NCBI RefSeq assembly: GCF_047922965.1
Contig: NZ_CP150481.1
Coordinates: 868,001-932,000, forward strand
DNA: 64,000 nt
Source of the DNA: Neptunicella plasticusilytica
GTDB lineage: Bacteria; Pseudomonadota; Gammaproteobacteria; Enterobacterales; Alteromonadaceae
Reading direction: 5' to 3'
Shown one piece after another: positions 27,591 through 36,810 of this stretch. A program made the translations under genes and the position numbers. The notes under the pieces are model-generated. The model had not been told where the DNA came from and did no database searches. It worked only from the letters and a program-made list of their open reading frames with translations. The stretch's first letter is position 1, and each line of letters begins with the position of its first letter.

Positions 27591-28739
27591 ATGCCAACCT
27601 TAGCTTTTCCTAAAGAGACGTTGGGCGGTGAAAAACGTTGTGCGCTGCTACCTGCCAACGTTAAAGCCTACAAGTTGCTGGGTGTCGATGTGTTGATCGA
27701 GTCAGGTCTGGGGGACGGCATTCATCTGCATGATGAAGTGTATAAACAGGCGGGTGCAAAGGTTGCGGATAACCGCCAAACATTATTTCAGTCTGCGGAT
27801 GTGATACTGGGGATCCATAAGCTTCCCCAACACGAATTAGCCTTGTGTCGTCCAGATACCTTGCTGATCAGTTATCTGGATCCTTTTAATGCGCCGGACT
27901 ACCTGGAGCAGTTGTGTCAGCAACGGTTGACCAGCATCAGTATGGAAATGATCCCGCGTATTAGTCGTTGCCAAAAAATGGATGCACTCAGCTCGCAGGC
28001 TAGTTTGGCCGGTTATGTGATGGTGGCCAAGGCGGTTTCGGCATTGCAATCGGTACTGCCGATGATGATGACACCCGCAGGCACCTTAAAACCTGCCAAG
28101 GTGTTTGTGATAGGGGCTGGCGTGGCGGGATTGCAGGCCATTGCCACTGCCAAACGCCTGGGGGCGGCGGTAACGGCGTTTGACACCCGTACAGTGGTGG
28201 CCGAACAGGTGCAGTCGTTGGGAGCCAAATTTCTGCAAATTGATTTGGGTGAAACCGGACAAACCAACCAGGGCTATGCCCAATCTCTGACCGCCGAGCA
28301 GATGCAAAAACAGCAGCAGGGTCAGGCAAAGTGTATTGCCGAGTCAGATATTGTGATCACCACGGCACAATTGTTCGGACGTAAACCGCCGTTGTTAATT
28401 GATGCAAATACTATCGCGCAAATGAAGCCGGGTAGCGTGATTGTCGATATGGCGGCCGAGAATGGCGGCAATGTTGCCGGTTCCGTTGCGGGAGAAACGG
28501 TTTGCGTCAGTGGTGTCACTATTATTGGTACCGGCAATTGGGCTAATGAAGTGGCTAGTGATGCCAGTCAGATGTATGCCAGTAATCTGGTTAATTTGTT
28601 CAGCGAATTTTGTGATGCCGCAACCGGCAGTCTGTCGCTTGATTTGCAGGACGAAATCCTCGGCCACTGCGTGATTACTCATCAGGGCCAGATTGTGAAT
28701 CAAACTATTCAATCCCATTTTCAAAAGGAGGTCGCTTAA
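27591..28739 (+). CDS. pntAa: NAD(P) transhydrogenase subunit alpha 1 (PntAa)
   Basis: 382 residues, the NAD(H)-binding dI domain of proton-translocating transhydrogenase as a separate protein. The alanine-dehydrogenase-like N-terminal half (FPKETLGGEKRCALLPANVK) is followed by a Rossmann domain with FVIGAGVAGLQAIATAKRLG (about 171-190). The family passes hydride between NADH and NADP+ coupled to proton movement. The split alpha subunit is the three-subunit form known from Rhodospirillum, unlike the fused PntA of E. coli. The next ATG follows the stop directly. Its position within an alginate catabolic block is notable. Confidence 0.93.
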   Translation: MPTLAFPKETLGGEKRCALLPANVKAYKLLGVDVLIESGLGDGIHLHDEVYKQAGAKVADNRQTLFQSADVILGIHKLPQHELALCRPDTLLISYLDPFNAPDYLEQLCQQRLTSISMEMIPRISRCQKMDALSSQASLAGYVMVAKAVSALQSVLPMMMTPAGTLKPAKVFVIGAGVAGLQAIATAKRLGAAVTAFDTRTVVAEQVQSLGAKFLQIDLGETGQTNQGYAQSLTAEQMQKQQQGQAKCIAESDIVITTAQLFGRKPPLLIDANTIAQMKPGSVIVDMAAENGGNVAGSVAGETVCVSGVTIIGTGNWANEVASDASQMYASNLVNLFSEFCDAATGSLSLDLQDEILGHCVITHQGQIVNQTIQSHFQKEVA

Positions 28740-29015
28740 ATGACGGCTATCTATCTGCTTTTTATCCTGATGTTGTCGATATTTGTCGGATTTGAACTGA
28801 TCCGCAAGGTACCGGCAACCTTGCATACACCGCTGATGTCCGGTGCCAATGCCATCTCAGGTATTACCCTGATTGGGGCTTTGAGTCTGGCTGGCGGTGA
28901 ATCCGGCCAACTGGCCACTTATCTGGGCGCGCTGGCCGCCTTTCTGGCCACTATTAATGTGGTGGGCGGTTATCTGGTAACGGATCGCATGCTGGCCATG
29001 TTTAAAAAGAAATAA
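28740..29015 (+). CDS. pntAb: NAD(P) transhydrogenase subunit alpha 2 (PntAb)
   Basis: 91 residues, membrane part of the split alpha subunit, with about three helices. ELIRKVPATLHTPLMSGANA and NVVGGYLVTDRMLAMFKKK are typical of PntAb. It lies between pntAa (0-nt gap) and pntB (11-nt gap). Confidence 0.93.
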   Translation: MTAIYLLFILMLSIFVGFELIRKVPATLHTPLMSGANAISGITLIGALSLAGGESGQLATYLGALAAFLATINVVGGYLVTDRMLAMFKKK

Positions 29016-29026
29016 GGTGACAGGCA

Positions 29027-30397
29027 ATGTTAGATACTGCTTTATTGATTAATGCTGTTTATGTGGTAGCAGCGACGCTATTTATCTTCGGACTGAAGCT
29101 GCTGAGTCACCCGTCCACGGCGCGTAAAGGCAATTTACTCTCTGCGCTGGCAATGTTGCTGGCGGTGATCGTAACCTTGCTGGACCAACAGATTCTGGGC
29201 TTTGAGTGGATAGCGGTCAGCGTATTGGCCGGCACGCTGGTGGGGGTGTTTGCTGCCCGTATGGTGGTGATGACCTCCATGCCAGAGTTGGTGTCGTTGT
29301 TTAACGGCATCGGCGGGCTGGCTAGTGTGGCCGTTGCCTGGGCGATGATTGCCGGTAGTGAGCCTTTGTCGGTATTTGTACTGATTGTCAGTTTTCTAGC
29401 CTTGTTGATTGGTGGCGTGACTTTTTCTGGCAGTGTGGTGGCCTGGGCCAAGCTCAGTGAACGCATTCCTGGTCGGCCGCTGGTATTTAAAGGTCAGGTG
29501 ATTGCCAATCTGTTGCTGGTGCTGGCGATTATCGCCTGCGCCATCCTGTTGATCCGTCAGCCAGAATTGACCGCAGTGCATTGGCTGGCCATAGGTTTGG
29601 CATTGTTAATGGGCGTGATGGTGGTGTTGCCAATAGGTGGTGCCGATATGCCGGTGGTGATTTCATTGCTTAACAGTTATTCCGGGTTGGCGGCCTGTGC
29701 GGCCGGTTTTGCACTGGAAAATAATCTGCTAATTGTTGCCGGTGCGTTAGTGGGAGCCAGCGGTATTATTCTGACCAATATTATGTGTAAGGCGATGAAT
29801 CGTTCGTTAACCCACGTACTGGTTTCAGGATTCCAGCCGGTGGTCAGCAGTGACATCAAAATTGAAGGAGAAGTCAAACCTCTGTCGGCCGAAGATGCCT
29901 TCTTTGTGCTGGAAGCGGCGCAGTCGGTTGTGGTTATCCCCGGTTACGGGATGGCGGTGGCCCAGGCACAACATGCAATTAAGGAACTGCAGGAACTGCT
30001 GGAGAAGAATGGTGCAGAAGTCGCTTATGCCATTCATCCGGTCGCCGGACGCATGCCCGGCCATATGAATGTGTTATTGGCTGAGGCCGATGTGTCCTAC
30101 GAACAACTCTACGAAATGGATGAAATCAATCCGCGTATTGAAGGTTTTGATGTGGCGATTGTGATTGGCGCTAACGACGTGGTCAATCCGGCCGCGCGTG
30201 AAATGCAGGGCAGCCCCATCTATGGCATGCCGGTGATCAATGCCGATCTGGCCCGCAATGTGTTTGTGCTTAAACGGGGCATGGCGGCCGGTTTTGCCGG
30301 AGTGGATAATCCGCTGTTTTTTAAAGATAACTGCCGAATGATCTTTGGTGATGCCAAGGACACCCTGAATAGCCTGGTTCGCCAGTTTGCCGACTAA
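29027..30397 (+). CDS. pntB: NAD(P) transhydrogenase subunit beta (PntB)
   Basis: 456 residues. The membrane domain dII (about 1-260, eight or nine helices) is followed by the NADP(H)-binding dIII domain, with VVIPGYGMAVAQAQHAI, HPVAGRMPGHMNVLLAEA and GANDVVNPAA as in E. coli PntB. It completes the proton-translocating transhydrogenase. The KDPG aldolase gene starts 60 nt downstream, after a hairpin-forming spacer (30409-30431) with no T run, so readthrough is plausible. Confidence 0.95.
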   Translation: MLDTALLINAVYVVAATLFIFGLKLLSHPSTARKGNLLSALAMLLAVIVTLLDQQILGFEWIAVSVLAGTLVGVFAARMVVMTSMPELVSLFNGIGGLASVAVAWAMIAGSEPLSVFVLIVSFLALLIGGVTFSGSVVAWAKLSERIPGRPLVFKGQVIANLLLVLAIIACAILLIRQPELTAVHWLAIGLALLMGVMVVLPIGGADMPVVISLLNSYSGLAACAAGFALENNLLIVAGALVGASGIILTNIMCKAMNRSLTHVLVSGFQPVVSSDIKIEGEVKPLSAEDAFFVLEAAQSVVVIPGYGMAVAQAQHAIKELQELLEKNGAEVAYAIHPVAGRMPGHMNVLLAEADVSYEQLYEMDEINPRIEGFDVAIVIGANDVVNPAAREMQGSPIYGMPVINADLARNVFVLKRGMAAGFAGVDNPLFFKDNCRMIFGDAKDTLNSLVRQFAD

Positions 30398-30457
30398 TTT
30401 TTACCGGTTCAGTCACCTGAGTGGCTGACACCACCAAAACAATAATAGGACAACAAT

Positions 30458-31078
30458 ATGCAATCATTTTCGACCCTGATGGGAACCCAGACTTTACTGC
30501 CAATTATCCAGGCTGACAGTGCCGGGCAGGGCGTGGATATCGCCAGAGCCATGCAGGCCGCCGGTATTAAATTGGTAGAAGTGGTACTGAGAACGCCTGA
30601 GTCGTTGGACGCGCTGAGTGCAATAAAGCAGGCGTTGCCCGAGCTGACGGTTGGTGCGGGCACCGTTATCGATAAAGCAACACTGACACAGGCGATTAAT
30701 GCCGGTGCTGACTTTATTGTCACGCCAGCCAGTTCGCCCGAATTACTGGAGCAACTCGCCGGTTGTGGCATTCCGGCACTGCCCGGCGTCTCCAATACCG
30801 GTGATATCTTGTTGGCCAGCGAAGCAGGATTTAGTGAACTGAAATTGTTCCCGGCGTCATTATCCGGTGGTGCCCCCTTTTTAAACGCGGTGGGCTCCGT
30901 ATTCCAGCATATCCGTTTTTGCCCTACCGGCGGGGTCAATGCCGAAAATCAGCAGGATTACCTTAGTTTGCCGAATGTTTTTGCGGTAGGAGGAACCTGG
31001 GTGGCTAAACCTAACTGGGTACAAGCTGGAGACTGGGCATCAATTACCCAGGCCTGTAAACAGGCATTAACTGGTTAA
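30458..31078 (+). CDS. eda: KDPG aldolase
   Basis: 206 residues, class I 2-keto-3-deoxy-6-phosphogluconate aldolase. Schiff-base Lys129 is in ELKLFPAS, and catalytic Glu41 is in VEVVLRTPES, followed by the GAGTV phosphate-site segment. It splits KDPG to pyruvate and glyceraldehyde-3-phosphate. It is the only eda in the window and would serve both the alginate and pectin branches. Confidence 0.95.
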   Translation: MQSFSTLMGTQTLLPIIQADSAGQGVDIARAMQAAGIKLVEVVLRTPESLDALSAIKQALPELTVGAGTVIDKATLTQAINAGADFIVTPASSPELLEQLAGCGIPALPGVSNTGDILLASEAGFSELKLFPASLSGGAPFLNAVGSVFQHIRFCPTGGVNAENQQDYLSLPNVFAVGGTWVAKPNWVQAGDWASITQACKQALTG

Positions 31079-31685
31079 ACCTAATATTTACCACAGAAGC
31101 ACAGAGGTAAAACCAGCTGCGAGTGGCGAGCTACGAGCTAAAACGACATTCACCGTTCGCCCTGAGCCATTCGACAAGCTCATGACAGGCATGAGGTACG
31201 AATAGTCGAAAGGTGAATCAAGGATCGGCTTCTGAGCAGGGGAACCCTTAGTAAGTGTGTTATTCACTAGCTACTGGATCCCTGCTAACAGCATGCAGGG
31301 ATGACCGTATTTTCCCTTCCACTGCTCAGGATGAACGTGAAGAACCGATAAAGAAGCAATCCCATTCTATTATTGTCCTCTGTGTTCTCTGTGCCTCTGC
31401 GGTTAACTCGCTTGGCACAGGGACACTGCAGGCTGCGAGTGGCGAGCAGCGAGCTAAAACGACATTCACCGTTCGCCCTGAGCCATACGACAAGCTCATG
31501 ACAGGCAGGAGGTACGAATAGTCGAAAGGTGAATCAAGGATCGGTTTTTGTAGCGAACCGAAAACTATTTTCACCCTAGGGGAAAATTCACAGAAAAAAC
31601 GAGTGCTGGGCAGTGAGCTACGAGTTTAATCTTTTACTCGTAGCTCGTAGCTCGTAGCTCGTAGCTCGCAGCTTACAGTTCGTAA
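31079..31685. repeat. Gene-free repeat-rich intergenic region
   Basis: No gene is supported here. A 115-bp segment occurs twice in direct orientation (31116-31230 and 31432-31546) with only a few differences. Each copy contains the REP-like core CCTGAGCC, GACAAGCTCATGACAGGC and GAATAGTCGAA. Between them lies CACAGAGG/CCTCTGTG sequence in inverted orientation. At the end is a 7-bp tandem repeat of CTCGTAG (31637-31671). Partial copies of the core recur at 52306-52350 and 54951-55066. Confidence 0.75.
31637..31671. repeat. Five 7-bp tandem repeats (CTCGTAG)
   Basis: Four perfect units and one CTCGCAG unit. The reverse complement GAGCTACGAGT occurs just upstream (31614-31624), so a hairpin can form. 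Confidence 0.8.
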
Positions 31686-32897
31686 CTATTGTAGTTGCAG
31701 CGGATGCTCTAAAGCTTGCAGCTTGTCGTTTAACAGCTTTTCAAAATCCTGCTGATTGTTAATCCCGCCTTTAAGCTGTGGCCAGGCGCTAAGGATCTGG
31801 TAACTGATGGTTTTACTCGATGGTTTAAACAGGACTAAATCATCGTGTTCACCTTGCTGCAATCCGGCCACCTGATCGAGTTGGTAAAACAACGCAAATC
31901 CCAGTTCATCGTCGTCACCGGCTAAACTTTGTTTACCGTAACGGGCAATATAGCCCCAGTGCTGATCCTGTTGTTGCAGTTGCACAGTATTGGGATGTTT
32001 GACCAATCCAGTGACCAGATTATCCACCGGTTTTGAGGTGTTTACTTCGATCGTTGTCGCTGCGTCACCGGCATTAATCCGGTAACGGGTATCGACATCG
32101 ATGACTTTATCCGCGACTTTCCAGTCCTTGTAATCAACTTCAAAGGCCGAGCTCAGATGGCCATTTTCGAGTAACTGGTAGTGCATGGTGCGATGATCCT
32201 GAAAATGCATGACCTTACCGTTATCCAGGCGTCCCAGCGCACCTACACCCAAGGCTGAGCCTACTTTAAGTAAATCTTGCCCCCAGTCGCTCATATGATG
32301 ATAACTTTCATACCCATCCAGCCCGACTTGCGGTAATACAATAGCGCTATTTTTTTTACCAAAGACGTCGATGGCGTTACGCCAGTCAAGATACAAACGG
32401 TAGCCGATTTGGTCATTCTCCCAGCCCGGCCCTTCGTAACGCAGGTTATAGGAATGATCGGTGGCTTGTGGTGGCGTGTCATAACTTTCCACTGTTTCAA
32501 AACCAAAATAACCGGCGATATAGTCGCTACCATGCCATTTTCCGCCCACCCGGGTAGACAGTTCGGCATGGGTTAACGTAGGGAGCTGGTATCGCGGGTC
32601 GTGACTAAAGCGGATAGTTTTGCTTTGACCTGCAGCCAAACTGGTTTGCAGGCGGGCAGCTTCGGCCAGGTTGTCACCGTCGTTATCGAGTAATTCGATG
32701 CGGCTATTGTCATTGGCACGTAAATTTTGTTGCATTGGCAGCGGTTGTGCCAGTGGTAAGTCAATAACCTGGGAAAGAGATGAGCCGCTCTGCGGATTCG
32801 CGACAGTAACGGATAGAGCTGTGGGCAGTGTTGACTGACAGCCGACTAAAAACAGTAAACCGCCAGCAAGGCTGGCGGCAGGATAGATTTTATTCAT
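31686..32897 (-). CDS. DUF4861-type lipoprotein of the pectin locus
   Basis: 403 residues. A lipoprotein signal (MNKIYPAASLAGGLLFLVGC, lipobox LVGC) is followed by an N-terminal beta-rich region and a large domain containing GGKWHGSDYIAGYFGFE, YRLYLDWRNAIDVFGKK and HMSDWGQDLLKVGSALGVGA. This pattern fits the DUF4861 family, often encoded in pectin and rhamnogalacturonan clusters, whose activity I do not know. It lies 59 nt downstream of the TonB receptor gene in a minus-strand operon behind two LacI-type operators, which ties it to pectin use. Confidence 0.75.
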   Translation of the reverse strand: MNKIYPAASLAGGLLFLVGCQSTLPTALSVTVANPQSGSSLSQVIDLPLAQPLPMQQNLRANDNSRIELLDNDGDNLAEAARLQTSLAAGQSKTIRFSHDPRYQLPTLTHAELSTRVGGKWHGSDYIAGYFGFETVESYDTPPQATDHSYNLRYEGPGWENDQIGYRLYLDWRNAIDVFGKKNSAIVLPQVGLDGYESYHHMSDWGQDLLKVGSALGVGALGRLDNGKVMHFQDHRTMHYQLLENGHLSSAFEVDYKDWKVADKVIDVDTRYRINAGDAATTIEVNTSKPVDNLVTGLVKHPNTVQLQQQDQHWGYIARYGKQSLAGDDDELGFALFYQLDQVAGLQQGEHDDLVLFKPSSKTISYQILSAWPQLKGGINNQQDFEKLLNDKLQALEHPLQLQ

Positions 32898-32956
32898 ATT
32901 TTTGCCTTATAAAATGTGTGACGGGCTAACCGCTATTAACCCGTCACAGATTAGGG

Positions 32957-35698
32957 TTAAAACTTGTACTTGGCTCCCAGATAATACTGACGTCCAGTAC
33001 TGTGATAGTAGGACAAACGGTTACCGTTTGAATCTACCCATTGATCATCGACTTCATCCGTCAGATTCAATGCTTCCAGTGTTAACTGGATATTATCGTT
33101 CAGTTTATAGGTGACAGATGCATCCACGTTGGTGGTGGGGTTAGTGCCTTCCATATCGTTACCATTACGACCTAATGCGTTGGTCAGATATTCTGAACGA
33201 TAAGCCATCGAAACCCGCGCCGCAAACGCATCTTTTTCATAATACAACGTGGCGCTGCGAGCATTTTCGGATAGGCCCTGCAGGTTACGTGTCGCCAATA
33301 CTTCACCCGAGGTGTTGACGTAATCCAGCTGTCCTTTCACATAGGTATAGTTGGCAATGATACCGAAGTCCTGCCAGAACTCGGGCAAGAAGCTGAACGG
33401 AGTTTGATAGCTGATTTCAAAGCCGTATAAGTCGCCACCCGGACCATTCAGCGGTGTAGTGGTATCCCAATTGACGTTTTCGTCGCAACCAAATTCGGCA
33501 CCATAGCCCGGCCCGGCGTTACAGGCATCAATCGCTGCCTGAATCGGTAAACCCGTTTCGGCAAAGGTTTTGGTTTCACGTAATTGTTGAACCTGACTTT
33601 CGACATCTTTTCTGAATACCGCCAAGCCGAGCAGACCGTCATTTTCAAAGTACAGCTCCAGCCCCAGGTCGTAGGTTTTGGCTCGGGTGGGTTCCAGTGT
33701 CGGATTACCACCACTGATCGAACGGGAACCGCCGGATACTGAAACCGATACATTCGGACGGATGCTGTCTAACCCGGCTCTGGCCATCACTTCGGCATAA
33801 CCGACGCGGATCAGCACATCATCTTTAGGTTCGAAAACCAGATTCATTGACGGTAAGGTTTCTGAATAGCTGTGATCGGCAGTAATCTGTTCCGGTGTGC
33901 CTCCGATAGTCGCCCAGGCAGTAGAAGTTTGATCGGTATTCACATAACGCAAGCCCACATCACCGCGTATGATGGTTTCGCCCATTTCGGTGTTAAACAC
34001 CATTTGTACATAAGCGCCTTGCGTTTCTTCACCGGCTGAATAGTTTTCAGTCAGACGATTTTCGGTACTGACTTCAAAGGTGCCGGTGTTGCCATAAATA
34101 TTAAATGCATCAGCAATCGCATCTCTATCCGGGATCAGCCATACCGGGTCCGGGCCCAGACCGGAATCGTAAGACATAATATATTCGGGTGAGGTTGAAA
34201 TTGCGTCAGCCGCGCCACCTTCAGACGAGATCCGTGCGCCAAAAGTGTCAAACTCGAACTTTTTATAGTGCAGTCCGGTTTTAAGCATAACAGCATCATT
34301 CAGATCATATTCAAAATTGAGCGCAGCAGTATCAAAGGTGTTTTTGGCACCCAGTGGACGTAACCGCACGCTGTTGGGAGACCAGCCTTGCGGATCGTAC
34401 ACGGCGCTGCCAAATACCAGTTCCGGATCCTGACGTTTACTACCCCGGTAGTCATAGCTGAAATCGACACCGCGTTTTTCCATCACGATAGTGGTCTGGA
34501 TCGGATTGTCGAATTCAGACTCGGCGGTACCAATCATGCCGTCCATACGTAATGTGTCACTGAAAGCATGCTCAAGACCCAAGGTATATTGAGTAAATTC
34601 AGTAGACAGTTCATCGTAGCGATTTTCTGAACGCACAGTGGCATTCTCGAACGCGCCCTGCGTCATGGTGTTGGTACCATCAATTTCGTAGCTGGTGACA
34701 TTCATATCGCTAGTCAGCCCGGTACTGTTAAGGATACCTTGCATAAAGACTTCCTGACGGGAGGCATCATGTTTGGAATACAGAATATCAAAACTGATTT
34801 TAGTGTCGTCCGACGGTCTGGCCTGGAATGAGGCGCTCATGCCCAAACGTTCCATTTCGTGCAGATAAGAATCATAACGGGGGAGTCTGGGACGAAAAGC
34901 TTCGTTGATCTCGGCCAATTCCGCTGCATCGGCATTGCCCTGATAACTGCCAAAATCATTGGAATTGTCCCAACGTACGGTACTGGCACCGTTATCTTCA
35001 ATATTGCGTTCAGAGTAGGATAACGAGAACAGCGCCCCAAACTTTCCGTCAGCAAAAGTGTTGCTGATCAGGAAAGAGGCTTTCGGATCGGTACCGCTGG
35101 CTTTATCGTTGTAACCCAGTTGCCCGGATGCTGCCAATGTGAAACCGTCATAATCAAAGGGTTGGGCGGCTTTTAAATCTACCGTTGCCCCTAATGATCC
35201 TTCTTCAACATCGGCAGAAGCGGTTTTGCGTACTGTCAGAGAGCTGAATAAATCTGAGGAGAAAGTATTGAAGTCAAATCCGCGCCCACGGTTGGCACCA
35301 CCGATGGCATCGGTACCACCACTGGTGGCGATGGCTTCCATACCGTTGATTCTGACTCGGGTAAAGTCCGGTCCTAGCCCTCGTACCGATATCTGACGAC
35401 CTTCACCGGCGGCGCGACTAATCGAGACTCCCGGGATACGCTGTAACGATTCGGCCAGATTCAAGTCGGGAAAATCGGCGATATCTTCGGCTAAAATTGT
35501 ATCAACCGCCCCGGTTGAGGTGCGCTTGTCAATTAACGCTTTGTTTAAACTGTCACGAAAACTGCCGGTGACTTCGATCACTTCCAGACTGTCGGCTGGT
35601 TGTTCCTGAGCAAAAGCAGCGGGAAGACCAAGATACTGATAACCGCACAACAGACATAAGCATGTAATTAGTTTTTTCCGTTGGAACTTGGGTTTCAT
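32957..35698 (-). CDS. TonB-dependent receptor, putative pectin oligosaccharide uptake
   Basis: 913 residues. A signal peptide (ending GLPAAFAQEQ) is followed by the TonB-box-like SLEVIEVTGSFRDSL, the plug (about 45-170, VDTILAEDIADFPDLNLAES, ISVRGLGPDFTRVRINGMEA), and an outer-membrane barrel ending in RQYYLGAKYKF. The AEDIADFPDLN plug is typical of Alteromonadales and Caulobacter carbohydrate receptors. Outer-membrane import of pectic oligomers is inferred from the downstream DUF4861 gene, the neighbouring pectin genes and the LacI operators upstream. No SusD partner is seen. Confidence 0.92.
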   Translation of the reverse strand: MKPKFQRKKLITCLCLLCGYQYLGLPAAFAQEQPADSLEVIEVTGSFRDSLNKALIDKRTSTGAVDTILAEDIADFPDLNLAESLQRIPGVSISRAAGEGRQISVRGLGPDFTRVRINGMEAIATSGGTDAIGGANRGRGFDFNTFSSDLFSSLTVRKTASADVEEGSLGATVDLKAAQPFDYDGFTLAASGQLGYNDKASGTDPKASFLISNTFADGKFGALFSLSYSERNIEDNGASTVRWDNSNDFGSYQGNADAAELAEINEAFRPRLPRYDSYLHEMERLGMSASFQARPSDDTKISFDILYSKHDASRQEVFMQGILNSTGLTSDMNVTSYEIDGTNTMTQGAFENATVRSENRYDELSTEFTQYTLGLEHAFSDTLRMDGMIGTAESEFDNPIQTTIVMEKRGVDFSYDYRGSKRQDPELVFGSAVYDPQGWSPNSVRLRPLGAKNTFDTAALNFEYDLNDAVMLKTGLHYKKFEFDTFGARISSEGGAADAISTSPEYIMSYDSGLGPDPVWLIPDRDAIADAFNIYGNTGTFEVSTENRLTENYSAGEETQGAYVQMVFNTEMGETIIRGDVGLRYVNTDQTSTAWATIGGTPEQITADHSYSETLPSMNLVFEPKDDVLIRVGYAEVMARAGLDSIRPNVSVSVSGGSRSISGGNPTLEPTRAKTYDLGLELYFENDGLLGLAVFRKDVESQVQQLRETKTFAETGLPIQAAIDACNAGPGYGAEFGCDENVNWDTTTPLNGPGGDLYGFEISYQTPFSFLPEFWQDFGIIANYTYVKGQLDYVNTSGEVLATRNLQGLSENARSATLYYEKDAFAARVSMAYRSEYLTNALGRNGNDMEGTNPTTNVDASVTYKLNDNIQLTLEALNLTDEVDDQWVDSNGNRLSYYHSTGRQYYLGAKYKF

Positions 35699-35779
35699 CT
35701 AACACCTCATAGGTACATTTATTATATTGTCGCAGCCAGCTAGTTTAGTGGGCTGGCGGATGCATTTCGTTTTATCTAG

Positions 35780-35793
35780 TGCTACCGGTAGCA
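35780..35793. promoter_or_regulatory. LacI-type operator, pectin regulon (site 1)
   Basis: TGCTACCGGTAGCA is a perfect 14-bp palindrome with the central CG typical of LacI-family sites. It lies 82 bp upstream of the TonB receptor start. Confidence 0.7.
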
Positions 35794-35809
35794 AATAATT
35801 GTTGACAAA

Positions 35810-35825
35810 TTGCTACCGGTGGCAA
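35810..35825. promoter_or_regulatory. LacI-type operator, pectin regulon (site 2)
   Basis: TTGCTACCGGTGGCAA is palindromic except for one pair. Its centre is 31 bp from that of site 1, about three helical turns, allowing cooperative binding. Confidence 0.7.
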
Positions 35826-36032
35826 AAACTTTTAATACTTTGTTTGCTGGATGTAAACAAAATGTAATGTGCAGATTAGGTAAATTTGCAAAAAGCTCAA
35901 ATGTTTTAAGATTAAATATTCAAATGCGAATATTTAAGTTGTTATATGAATAGCTTTGCAGGTTCGGACTTGAACCACAAAAAAGCCCTGTTAGTCTCAT
36001 CAGACTCGACTAAGCAGCGTTAGGAATATGTA

Positions 36033-36797
36033 GTGAAAATGACTGATTTTTCTCTGGAAGGTAAATGTGCTCTGGTCACTGGCGCCAGTCGTGGCCTCGG
36101 ACAGGCGATTGCCATAGCGCTGGCGCAGGCCGGTGCGCAGGTGGTGTGCGCCAGTTCCACAGCAGGTGGCTGTGAGCAAACTGTACAACAAATAGAGAGT
36201 AACGGCGGCAAGGCCTTCGAACTGGATGCGGACTTAAGCAACCAAAATGCTGTAAAGGGATTAGCAGAAAAGGCAAAAGCCATTTGTGGGGATATTGATA
36301 TTCTGGTCAATAACGGTGGCACCATATTCCGTCATCCGGCGGTGAGTTTTCCCATGGATGAATGGCGTCGGGTGTTGCAAGTGAATCTGGACGCCAGTTT
36401 TATGCTCTGTCAGGCCGTCGCCGAAAACATGATCAAAAACAGGCAGGGTAAAATCATCAATATCGCCTCAATGCTGTCTTATAGTGGTGGAATGACAGTA
36501 CCAGCCTACACTGCCAGCAAGCATGCTATTGCCGGGATCACCAAGGCATTAGCCAATGAATGGGGCCAGCACAATATACAGGTTAACGCTATCGCGCCGG
36601 GATATTTCCGCACTGACAATACCCAAGCCTTGCAGGAAGATGCGGTGCGCAATGAAGAAATTCGTCAGCGTATTCCAGCCGGGCGCTGGGGCGAACCGGA
36701 AGATTTACAAGGCGCCGCGGTTTTTCTGGCCAGCCGGGCCAGCGATTATGTAAACGGACATATTCTGGCTGTCGATGGCGGCTGGTTAGCAAGATAG
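36033..36797 (+). CDS. kduD: 2-dehydro-3-deoxy-D-gluconate 5-dehydrogenase
   Basis: 254 residues, classical SDR, close in length to E. coli KduD (253). The nucleotide-binding TGASRGLGQAIAIALAQAG (16-34), NNGGTIFRHP, catalytic Tyr159-Lys163 in YTASK, and the QVNAIAPGYFRTDNTQAL segment are typical of KduD. It reduces 2,5-diketo-3-deoxygluconate (DKII) to KDG. The neighbouring kduI gene, 13 nt downstream, supports the call over a generic SDR. Confidence 0.9.
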   Translation: MKMTDFSLEGKCALVTGASRGLGQAIAIALAQAGAQVVCASSTAGGCEQTVQQIESNGGKAFELDADLSNQNAVKGLAEKAKAICGDIDILVNNGGTIFRHPAVSFPMDEWRRVLQVNLDASFMLCQAVAENMIKNRQGKIINIASMLSYSGGMTVPAYTASKHAIAGITKALANEWGQHNIQVNAIAPGYFRTDNTQALQEDAVRNEEIRQRIPAGRWGEPEDLQGAAVFLASRASDYVNGHILAVDGGWLAR

Positions 36798-36810
36798 AGA
36801 TATACAAGAT

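Larger units (their letters stand above)
35699..36032. promoter_or_regulatory. Divergent control region between TonB receptor and kduD
   Basis: This 334-bp AT-rich stretch has no gene. It holds two LacI-type palindromes (35780-35793 and 35810-35825) on the receptor side. A separate palindrome on the kduD side has TTAAATATTC (35912-35921) and GAATATTTAA (35928-35937), with perfect 10-bp arms around AAATGC. Confidence 0.65.

Noticed and set aside
31255..31521. 88-codon plus-strand frame between eda and the DUF4861 gene
   Set aside because: It runs through the direct repeat and CACAGAGG sequences, and its reverse strand is equally open. It has no ribosome site or protein-like pattern.
31637..31671. 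Possible CRISPR-like array
   Set aside because: The 7-bp units are contiguous with no spacers, and there are no cas genes. It is a simple tandem repeat.
35961..35976. tRNA-like GGTTC/GAACC arm upstream of kduD
   Set aside because: Only one short stem is present. No acceptor, D or anticodon arms can be formed around it.
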